Origin: Pseudomonas xionganensis
GTDB taxonomy: Bacteria > Pseudomonadota > Gammaproteobacteria > Pseudomonadales > Pseudomonadaceae
Assembly (NCBI RefSeq): GCF_009763245.1
Contig: NZ_WKJZ01000002.1
Location: forward strand, 383,251 to 447,250
Direction: 5' to 3'
Length of the DNA: 64,000 nt
Below the pieces are notes generated by a model. That model was not told where the DNA came from, did not search any database, and saw only the letters and a program-made list of their open reading frames with translations. The position numbers and the translations under genes were made by a program. This document shows, piece by piece, positions 54,732 to 61,633 of this stretch. How positions within the stretch are numbered: position 1 is the first letter of the stretch; the number at the start of each line of letters is the position of its first letter.

Positions 54732-54872
54732 AACAGCTCCTTGGCATCGAGTACCTGGGCAAACTACAACCCCGGGGCCGCCCCCGGGTCAAGCGCATCA
54801 ATCGACCCCATAGGTAGCCTCCCCCGCCCCCGTGCTTCTAGAATCGCCCCCATACTTTAAGGAGCACAGTTT

Positions 54873-55652
54873 ATGTTGATGGTGATTTCCCCGGCCAAGA
54901 CCCTCGATTACGACACCCCGCCGGTGACCCCACGCTTTACCCAGCCCGAGCACCTGGATCACGCCCAGGCGCTGATCGAGCAGCTGCAGGGCTTCAGCCC
55001 GGCACAGATCGCCGAGCTGATGCACCTGTCGGACAAGCTCGCCGGTCTCAACGCTGCGCGCTTTGGCAGCTGGGCGCGGCCCTTCAACCCTTCCAACGCC
55101 AAGCAGGCGCTGCTGGCGTTCAAGGGCGACGTGTACACCGGGCTGAATGCCGAGGATTTTTCCGAAGCCGACTTCGACTTTGCCCAGGATCATCTGCGCA
55201 TGCTCTCCGGCCTCTATGGCCTGCTGCGCCCGCTGGACCTGATGCAGCCCTATCGCCTGGAAATGGGCACCAAGCTGGCCAATGCCCGCGGCAACAACCT
55301 CTACGACTTCTGGGGCGAGCGCATCAGCGGCTGGCTCAACGAAGCCCTGGCTGCCCAGGGTGATGAGGTGCTGCTTAATCTGGCCTCCAACGAATACTTC
55401 AGCGCAGTCAAACGCAAGGCGCTGAACGCCCGGGTGATCGACACCGAGTTCAAGGACCTGAAGAACGGCCAGTACAAGATCATCAGTTTCTACGCCAAGA
55501 AGGCCCGTGGCCTGATGGCCCGCTATGTGATCAAGGAGCGCCTGACCGACCCGGCTGGCCTCAAGGACTTCAACTACCAGGGCTATCGTTATTCGGCCGA
55601 GCACTCCAAGCCTGATAGTCTGGTGTTCCTGCGTGACGACCCCGAGGCCTGA
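54873..55652 (+). CDS. yaaA: Peroxide stress protein YaaA (UPF0246)
   Basis: 259-residue protein of the YaaA/DUF328 family, which lowers free intracellular iron under peroxide stress in E. coli. [25 protein letters not shown]-like middle and [19 protein letters not shown] are characteristic. AAGGAG before the ATG. Divergent from dmeF; the next gene starts three bases after its stop. Confidence 0.93.
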   Translation: MLMVISPAKTLDYDTPPVTPRFTQPEHLDHAQALIEQLQGFSPAQIAELMHLSDKLAGLNAARFGSWARPFNPSNAKQALLAFKGDVYTGLNAEDFSEADFDFAQDHLRMLSGLYGLLRPLDLMQPYRLEMGTKLANARGNNLYDFWGERISGWLNEALAAQGDEVLLNLASNEYFSAVKRKALNARVIDTEFKDLKNGQYKIISFYAKKARGLMARYVIKERLTDPAGLKDFNYQGYRYSAEHSKPDSLVFLRDDPEA

Positions 55653-55655
55653 GTG

Positions 55656-56120
55656 ATGCTGATTGGCGCAATCCTGGTACTGAGCTGGCTGGTCCTGCTG
55701 ATTCGCTACCCGAGCAAGGCCCTGCCCATCTCCCTCGGTGCGCTGGTCGGCCTGGGGCTGGTGGCCAGCTGGGTGCTCTGGGAGGAAAGCCGGGAAAACC
55801 GTCATCTGGCCCATCTAGAGCTGCGCCTAGAGTACGCCCCGGACAGCTGTCCGGCCGACCGCCCTCTGGCCTTGAACCTGACCAACGGCAGCAGCGCCGC
55901 CCTGCTGGAGCTGCGCTGGCAGATCGCCGCCTACCGCCCAGGCGACAGCACCAACCTGGCCGAACGCCTGTACGAGTCGCCACGCTACAGCGGTCCCAGC
56001 GAGTTGCTGCCCGGCGCCCACTGGCAGAGCTGTTTGCCCCTGCCGACCCTGCGCAGCGGTTATCGCGCCAGTACCCTGGAGTTTCGCGCCGAGCGCCTGC
56101 AGGGCACCTTCAGCCGTTGA
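55656..56120 (+). CDS. Hypothetical membrane-anchored protein
   Basis: 154 residues: two N-terminal hydrophobic segments (LIGAILVLSWLVLLI; LPISLGALVGLGLVASWVLW), then a soluble domain with two Cys (DSCPADRP; WQSCLPLP) that could form a disulfide outside the cytoplasm. Similar small Pseudomonas proteins are often labelled multidrug transporter without support. Cotranscribed with yaaA. Start ATG 55656; GTG one codon earlier is possible. Confidence 0.7.
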   Translation: MLIGAILVLSWLVLLIRYPSKALPISLGALVGLGLVASWVLWEESRENRHLAHLELRLEYAPDSCPADRPLALNLTNGSSAALLELRWQIAAYRPGDSTNLAERLYESPRYSGPSELLPGAHWQSCLPLPTLRSGYRASTLEFRAERLQGTFSR

Positions 56121-56240
56121 AAAACTACCTGCGTTGGCAATACTGCGTTGAAAACAGGCTCGGAATGCTCATTTACAGCAGTAAACTCCGCTTCCTCGCC
56201 TGTTTTCGCCTTGTCTTGCCTGCCTCGCCTACGTTTTTCA
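56118..56240. repeat. Dispersed intergenic repeat, copy 4
   Basis: GGAATGCTCATTTACAGCAG then TAAACTCCGCTTCCTCGCC, flanked by AAAAACTACCTGCG and CGCCTACGTTTTT that can pair. Same family as 3399, 35765 and 44424. Confidence 0.75.
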
Positions 56241-56274
56241 TAAATCCAATAGCTATAACAACAAGGATCACCGC

Positions 56275-57108
56275 ATGACCCAACCCAGCGTACTGATCAC
56301 CGGATGTTCCAGCGGCATTGGCCGCGCCCTGGCCGAGGCGTTCCAGCAGGCCGGTTATCAGGTCTGGGCCACGGCGCGCAAAGCGGCCGATGTCGAGGCC
56401 CTGAGCGCCGCCGGTTTCCATGCGGTCGAGCTGGACGTCAACGATGGCCTGGCCCTGGGCCGGCTGGCCGAACGCCTGAAAAGCGAAATCGGCGGCCTCG
56501 ACGTGCTGATCAACAACGCCGGCTACGGCGCCATGGGCCCGCTGCTCGATGGCGGTGTCGAGGCCATGCGTCGGCAATTTGAAACCAATGTGTTCTCGCT
56601 GATTGGCGTCACCCGTGCCTGCTTTCCACTATTGCGTCAGAACAAGGGGCTGGTAGTGAATATCGGCAGCGTCTCCGGCGTACTGGTCACCCCGTTTGCC
56701 GGTGCCTACTGCGCCTCCAAGGCCGCCGTGCATGCCCTGACCGACGCCCTGCGCCTGGAGCTGGCGCCCTTCTCTATCGATGTGATGGAAGTACAACCCG
56801 GCGCCATTGCCTCCAGCTTCGGCGCCAATGCCAGCCAGCAGGCCGAGCAGCTGATCGACGAAGCCTCGCCCTGGTGGCCGATCCGCGAGGGTATCCGCGC
56901 CCGCGCCAACGCCTCCCAGGACAACCCCACCCCGGTCAACCAGTTCGCCGCCCAGCTCCTGGCCGCCGTGCAGCGCAAGAAACGCCCCAGGCTGCTGCGC
57001 CTGGGCAATGGCAGCCGCAGCATGCCGCTGCTGGCGGCTTTGCTGCCCAAGGGACTGCTGGAGCGGGTGTTGAGAAAACGCTTTGGCCTGGATCGCAGCC
57101 TGGCCTGA
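56275..57108 (+). CDS. SDR family oxidoreductase
   Basis: 277-residue classical short-chain dehydrogenase. Cofactor motif TGCSSGIGRALAE, NNAGYGAMGP and active-site YCASKAAVHALTDAL. The FETNVFSLIGVTRA and LPKGLLERVLRKRFGL tail resemble the 17-beta-hydroxysteroid-dehydrogenase-like SDRs common in Pseudomonas. AAGGA precedes the ATG. Substrate unknown; a small membrane protein gene follows after 18 bases. Confidence 0.88.
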   Translation: MTQPSVLITGCSSGIGRALAEAFQQAGYQVWATARKAADVEALSAAGFHAVELDVNDGLALGRLAERLKSEIGGLDVLINNAGYGAMGPLLDGGVEAMRRQFETNVFSLIGVTRACFPLLRQNKGLVVNIGSVSGVLVTPFAGAYCASKAAVHALTDALRLELAPFSIDVMEVQPGAIASSFGANASQQAEQLIDEASPWWPIREGIRARANASQDNPTPVNQFAAQLLAAVQRKKRPRLLRLGNGSRSMPLLAALLPKGLLERVLRKRFGLDRSLA

Positions 57109-57126
57109 CTAACCGGAGCGCCGCCC

Positions 57127-57498
57127 ATGAATCAGCCCAACGCCAGCGTCCCGGTTACCCACCTGGCCATCGGCGGCGTTATTGCGGTGGTCGTGCTGAA
57201 TCTGCTGCTGCGCAGCCTGGTCAAGCTCGGTGGCCCGCTGACCACCCTGCTGATCGCCACCACGGTGGCCGGCGGCATGGCCCTGTGGTTCGTCTGGCGC
57301 CACCAGCGCCGCCCCCAACAGGGCGAACGACGCCGCCTGCTGGCGCTCTATGGCGGCATCCTGGCCCTGCTCTATCTGGGTTTATTGGCGATGATGGCGC
57401 TGCAAGATGAGCCCAGCCCCATGGGCCTGCTGATCTTCGGCCTGCACTATTTCTGCTATCCCCTAATGGCCTGGCTGGTATTTGCTCGCAGGAAGTAA
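57127..57498 (+). CDS. Hypothetical membrane protein
   Basis: 123 residues with about four hydrophobic helices (LAIGGVIAVVVLNLLL; TTLLIATTVAGGMALWFVW; LLALYGGILALLYLGLLAMMAL; GLHYFCYPLMAWLVF). GGAG lies nine bases before the ATG. Probably cotranscribed with the preceding SDR gene. No recognisable domain. Confidence 0.75.
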   Translation: MNQPNASVPVTHLAIGGVIAVVVLNLLLRSLVKLGGPLTTLLIATTVAGGMALWFVWRHQRRPQQGERRRLLALYGGILALLYLGLLAMMALQDEPSPMGLLIFGLHYFCYPLMAWLVFARRK

Positions 57499-57612
57499 GA
57501 AATATGCGCCATAGAAGGCAAAAATGGGCAGTGATACTGTGCACGACTGACCACTAGCAAGCTACTGAAGAACCTCATCCAACTTCCTTTATAGTCGATA
57601 GATTTCCACATC

Positions 57613-58587
57613 ATGACCCCACATCCGACATTTAGCACAGGATCGCTAAATAGGCTTGCTGAGCGCACGGAATATGAGCTTTGGCTCCTCGAAGCCGTGT
57701 ACGAAGTTGTTGAGCAGAAGTTGTTTCCATCCTGGCCTGACTCCGTGGTGTACCCGCTCGAAAAATCAAAACCAGACTTCTTTAGTTATGGGCAAATCAA
57801 CGCGGTCATCGGTGATTGGCGGCCCCACTTTCTGAACGTAGGCGCACCTCTTATCTTCGTTTCGTCCTTCAAGTTACTCGACATGTTCATCGAGTGGGTC
57901 CTTGAGGAAAATGGGATAGTGTCTACGTTCCGCTTTGATCAAAAACGGAAAAAACTTGATGGCTCTTCGGTCTTTCCGCAAGAGATTGAAGCCCGCCCCT
58001 GGCTAAAAGAACGCCTCATAGCTCTCTACAGTGCCCTCATACCACTTCGCGGAACGATCATTCATAACAAGAACTTCATTTCGGCAGACGGCGCAATTCG
58101 AGTAGCTCGTTCAAAGACTGGCGTAGTTGAATCGATGGTTGACATTAGTTCTTCCCAGCTAAGAACACTCGTTGTAAGCATCCTGAGTGTCCTCAAGTAT
58201 GTCGATGGGACTTGGCATCTCAATGAGTCTCGGGAAAAGATACTGCGCCATGCACTTGATGAGCTTGCGCCGCTACATGGATTGCCTCTTCTAGGCCAGA
58301 AACAGCCCTTTCATACACGCGTAAGGGTATACCTTGAGGGCGACGATCCATTTGATTTCGACCCAATAGCTATACAACGCGATCTCGCGGAGAGATACGT
58401 GAACCAGGACTGCTCATTTGACTTGCGCGTATTGATGGTCAGGGATGGCGAAGTTGTTGAGGCCTATCTTTTCCCCGACACCCTCGTTGCAACTGCAGAC
58501 ACTGACTGGCCCCAAGGCGTTGACGCTCAACAGTACAAAACAAAAGTACCCGATGACATCAATCCTGAGCACCTTTGCCTCGGCTAA
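57613..58587 (+). CDS. Uncharacterised low-GC protein with HEPN-like Rx4H motif
   Basis: 324 residues, no signal or membrane segment. GC content and codon use are visibly lower (many AT-ending codons) than in all neighbours, suggesting recent transfer. The N-terminal 215 residues look largely helical and contain LIPLRGTIIHNKNF, in which Arg146 and His151 fit the R-x4-H pattern of HEPN ribonucleases. The C-terminal part (240-324, RVRVYLEGDDPFDFD) looks like a beta-rich domain. I do not recognise the family. It lies next to a YefM-YoeB pair, but on the other strand. A nuclease or defence role is only an inference. Confidence 0.75.
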   Translation: MTPHPTFSTGSLNRLAERTEYELWLLEAVYEVVEQKLFPSWPDSVVYPLEKSKPDFFSYGQINAVIGDWRPHFLNVGAPLIFVSSFKLLDMFIEWVLEENGIVSTFRFDQKRKKLDGSSVFPQEIEARPWLKERLIALYSALIPLRGTIIHNKNFISADGAIRVARSKTGVVESMVDISSSQLRTLVVSILSVLKYVDGTWHLNESREKILRHALDELAPLHGLPLLGQKQPFHTRVRVYLEGDDPFDFDPIAIQRDLAERYVNQDCSFDLRVLMVRDGEVVEAYLFPDTLVATADTDWPQGVDAQQYKTKVPDDINPEHLCLG

Positions 58588-58602
58588 CCCACGCTCGCTT
58601 AC

Positions 58603-58857
58603 TTAATAGTGATAACGCAGCTGCGCAATCAACAGCGCATCGCCCTCCACCCGATAAACCATCCGATGCTCGTCGTTGATACGGCGTGACCAATAGCCGG
58701 CCAGAGCGTGCTTGAGCGCCTCCGGCTTGCCGATGCCGGCAAAGGGGCTGCGCGCCGTTTCCTTGATCAGGGCGTTAATGCGCTTAAGGATCTTCTTGTC
58801 GCTGTCCTGCCAATGGAGGTAATCCTCCCAGGCCTGCTCGGCGAAGATCAGCCTCAT
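58603..58857 (-). CDS. yoeB: YoeB-type mRNA interferase toxin
   Basis: 84-residue RelE-superfamily toxin that cleaves mRNA on the ribosome. WEDYLHWQDSDKKILKRIN, RSPFAGIGKPEALKH, YWSRRINDEHRMVYRV and the C-terminal LRYHY with catalytic His/Tyr are typical. Overlaps the antitoxin gene by four bases (ATGA). Confidence 0.95.
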   Translation of the reverse strand: MRLIFAEQAWEDYLHWQDSDKKILKRINALIKETARSPFAGIGKPEALKHALAGYWSRRINDEHRMVYRVEGDALLIAQLRYHY

Positions 58858-59105
58858 TCCACCAGGCTCCGCTCCTGGCCTTGGCCGCTTTCCAGGCTGG
58901 CGATGGCCTCCAGCAGGCGCCTGGCATTCTTCGGCGCACGCAGCAGGTAGGCGGTTTCCTCCAAGGCCTTGTAATCCTCAAGCGAGATCATCACCACCGA
59001 CTGCTGCCGGTTGCGGGTGATGATCAACGGCTCATGATCTTCGCATACGCGATCCATGGTCTGAGCCAGATTGGCGCGCACTGTGGTGTAGCTGATGGCA
59101 TCCAT
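58854..59105 (-). CDS. yefM: YefM-type antitoxin
   Basis: 83-residue Phd/YefM antitoxin: DNA-binding N-terminus (YTTVRANLAQTMDRVCEDHE), MISLEDYKALEETAYLL and a toxin-binding C-terminus. First gene of the pair, with a TGTACG-type palindrome upstream that fits YefM autoregulation. Confidence 0.95.
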   Translation of the reverse strand: MDAISYTTVRANLAQTMDRVCEDHEPLIITRNRQQSVVMISLEDYKALEETAYLLRAPKNARRLLEAIASLESGQGQERSLVE

Positions 59106-59123
59106 TGAAACACCCTCTATATC

Positions 59124-59141
59124 TGTACGCGATACCGTACA
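59124..59141 (-). promoter_or_regulatory. YefM operator-like palindrome
   Basis: TGTACG/CGTACA separated by six bases, 19-36 bases before the antitoxin ATG, next to an AT-rich ATATATAG that may be the -10. E. coli yefM-yoeB uses TGTACA palindromes. Confidence 0.65.
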
Positions 59142-59210
59142 TATATAGCTCGTAACCTGTCTAGGGTTTTCTTGGTTTTCGGAGCTGGCAGTTGCAAGCA
59201 GGTGCCTGGC

Positions 59211-59277
59211 GTAGCCCGGATAAAATCCGGGAAACGGTTGCGAATCGACAAATCGTCCCGGATTGCATCCGGGCTAC
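59211..59277. repeat. GTAGCCCGGA inverted repeat
   Basis: GTAGCCCGGATAAAATCCGG with ATTGCATCCGGGCTAC, a nested palindrome pair in the gap between yefM and rlhA. Confidence 0.75.
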
Positions 59278-59290
59278 CTCGCTTAAGCCC

Positions 59291-59397
59291 GTAGGATGGG
59301 TTGAGCAACGCGATACCCATCGACAATCGGGCGCTCAACACTGTCCGTCGCCTTGGCGGATAACCTGATGGGTATCGCTACGCTCAACCCATCCTAC
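59291..59397. repeat. Long inverted repeat (GTAGGATGGGTTGAGC)
   Basis: Perfect 16-bp outer arms, extended to about 30 bases with a few mismatches by GATACCCATC/GATGGGTATC, and a 45-base centre. Lies just past the rlhA stop; may act as its terminator. Confidence 0.8.
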
Positions 59398-59412
59398 GGC
59401 TGCCGCTGCACA

Positions 59413-61410
59413 CTAGCGCTTGATGGTCTTAAGCAGATCTTCCGGGCTGATATAGCCCACCGCGCCGCCCTGGCTCGCCGCGCTGCCGGGTTGCGGCTGA
59501 TGGAGGATATGACCCTTCATCTTGCCGATGATATGCATCTCGCAGGGTTTGCAGTCGAACTTCAGGGTCAGCACTTCGTCCTGGTGGATCAGCTGCATGT
59601 CCGACACCTTAGTGCGCACGCCGGTGACGCCCTTGGCCTGTTTCGGGCAGAGGTTGAAGGAGAAGCGCAGGCAGTGCTTGGTGATCATCACCGGCACTTC
59701 GCCGGACTCTTCGTGGGCCTCGTAGGCGGCGTCGATCAGTTGCACGCCATAACGCTTGTAGAAGGTGCGGGCCTTGTCGTTGTAGACGTTGGCGAGGAAG
59801 GTCAGGTGCGATTCCGGGTACACCGGCGGCGGCACGCTGACCGGCTTGCGCCCGCCACGCGGGTGAGCAGCGACGCGGGCCTGGGTCAGGGCCTCGATGG
59901 CTTCGCGGCGCAGGGCCTTGAGTTGTGAACCGGGGATAAAGGGCACGACCTCGCACTCGATCTGCACGCCGGTGCTGTAGTAGATGGTGGTGCCCAGCTT
60001 GCTCAAGCCATCGGCCAGCTGCTCGCGGGCCTGCTCGGCATCCTTGGCGGCGGCGAACGGCCCGGCCAGACTGACGCTTACGCTGCTGCCGTCCGCGCTG
60101 GTGACGCTCAGATTCAACTGATCGCCCTGCACGACCAACTGCCAGCTGACCGCGATGCGCCGCTCGGATGAGGTCTTGAGCAGGGCCTGCTGCCAGTTAT
60201 GGTCGAGGTTGCGGTTGAGCGGGTGCTGCGGGCGCACGCGGTGCATGGCCTCGGGCATTTCGTTGGGTTCGACGCGGTAGCGGTAGCGCTTCTCGCCGTC
60301 TTCCTCGAACTCGCCTTTAAGCTCGGCGATATTGGCGCGAAAGCCCACCACTTCACGCTTGATCAGCACGTTGAGGCCATCGCCGTTGGCCAGCGGCGTG
60401 TCGGTCACGGCGATCAGATCGCGTTTGTTCACTTTCTCGATATAGCCCACCGCCAGCCCGGTAAAGGTTGGCGAATCGAACGCGCCGATATCCACCTTGC
60501 GGTCGGTGACAAAATAATCGGTGCTGCCACGGTGGAAGGTCTTGTCGGTATCGGGGGTGAAGAAGTGCTCGGTACGGCCGCTGGACGCGCGGGCCAGGTG
60601 CGGTCGCTGTTCGAGAATGGCATCCAGCTCGCGGCGATAGTGCGCGGTGATGTTCTTCACGTAGCTCATGTCCTTGTAGCGCCCCTCGATCTTGAACGAG
60701 CGCACGCCGGCATCGACCAGATGGATCAGGTTGTCGGTCTGGTTGTTGTCCTTCATCGACAGCAGGTGCTTGTCAAACGCCACCACCCGGCCCTGATCGT
60801 CCTTGAGGGTGTAAGGCAAGCGGCAGGCTTGTGAGCAGTCGCCGCGGTTGGCGCTGCGCCCGGTCTGCGCATGGGAGATATTGCACTGCCCGGAAAACGC
60901 CACACAGAGCGCGCCGTGGATAAAGAACTCGACCGCCGAATCGACGTTGCGACAGATGTTGTTGATCTCTTGCAGGTTCAGCTCGCGGGCAAGCACCAGC
61001 TGGGAGAAGCCGGCGTTATCGAGGAAGCGGGCCTTTTCTAGAGTGCGGATATCGCACTGGGTGCTGGCGTGGATCTCGATGGGCGGAATGTCCATTTCCA
61101 TCACGCCCATGTCCTGCACGATCAGCGCATCGACGCCGGCCTCGTACAGCTGCCAGATCATCTGCCGCGCCGGTTCCAGCTCATCCTCATGCAGGATGGT
61201 GTTGAGGGTGACAAACACCCGTGCATGGAACAGGTGGGCAAACTGCACCAGCTCGGCAATGTCCGCCACGCTGTTGCTGGCATTGTGCCGCGCCCCGAAG
61301 CCCGGCCCGCCGATATACACCGCATCGGCGCCGTGCAGGATGGCTTCCTTGGCAATCGCGGTATCGCGCGCCGGGCTCAGGAGTTCAAGGTGGTGCTTGG
61401 GCAGGGACAT
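59413..61410 (-). CDS. rlhA: RlhA, 23S rRNA hydroxylation protein (U32 peptidase family)
   Basis: 665-residue U32 family protein, matching E. coli YdcP/RlhA in length, which is needed for 5-hydroxycytidine at 23S rRNA position 2501. N-terminal LLSPARDTAIAKEAILHGADAVYIGG (shown in part) barrel, Cys cluster region FIHGALCVAFSGQC and NRGDCSQACRLPY, and C-terminal Cys in KHCLRFSFNLCPKQ and FDCKPCEMH. The Cys residues probably hold an iron-sulfur cluster. The C-terminal collagenase-like extension sets it apart from UbiU/UbiV/TrhP. Confidence 0.88.
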   Translation of the reverse strand: MSLPKHHLELLSPARDTAIAKEAILHGADAVYIGGPGFGARHNASNSVADIAELVQFAHLFHARVFVTLNTILHEDELEPARQMIWQLYEAGVDALIVQDMGVMEMDIPPIEIHASTQCDIRTLEKARFLDNAGFSQLVLARELNLQEINNICRNVDSAVEFFIHGALCVAFSGQCNISHAQTGRSANRGDCSQACRLPYTLKDDQGRVVAFDKHLLSMKDNNQTDNLIHLVDAGVRSFKIEGRYKDMSYVKNITAHYRRELDAILEQRPHLARASSGRTEHFFTPDTDKTFHRGSTDYFVTDRKVDIGAFDSPTFTGLAVGYIEKVNKRDLIAVTDTPLANGDGLNVLIKREVVGFRANIAELKGEFEEDGEKRYRYRVEPNEMPEAMHRVRPQHPLNRNLDHNWQQALLKTSSERRIAVSWQLVVQGDQLNLSVTSADGSSVSVSLAGPFAAAKDAEQAREQLADGLSKLGTTIYYSTGVQIECEVVPFIPGSQLKALRREAIEALTQARVAAHPRGGRKPVSVPPPVYPESHLTFLANVYNDKARTFYKRYGVQLIDAAYEAHEESGEVPVMITKHCLRFSFNLCPKQAKGVTGVRTKVSDMQLIHQDEVLTLKFDCKPCEMHIIGKMKGHILHQPQPGSAASQGGAVGYISPEDLLKTIKR

Positions 61411-61544
61411 GGTTTCGCTATCGGGCAGTCAATCAGGGCGAGCATTTTACTCGCAATAGCCGATTTGTCTGTGCCCGTCGGGCAGCGGCTTAAATACTGT
61501 ATAGGCATACAGATTGAAGCCCGCGTAGAATTGGACCGCAACGA

Positions 61545-61606
61545 GTAGGGTGTGCCATGCGCACCGCTGCAAATAACCGGATACCGGTGCGCGCGGCGCA
61601 CCCTAC
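61545..61606. repeat. GTAGGGTGTGCC inverted repeat
   Basis: GTAGGGTGTGCC...GGCGCACCCTAC with an inner CCGGATACCGG palindrome, between divergent rlhA and polB. One base differs from the unit at 7546. Confidence 0.65.
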
Positions 61607-61633
61607 AGGTTCAGGCGGGTTGAGGCGATAACG

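Noticed and set aside
59117-59341. 74-codon open frame upstream of yefM
   Set aside because: Made entirely of inverted repeats.
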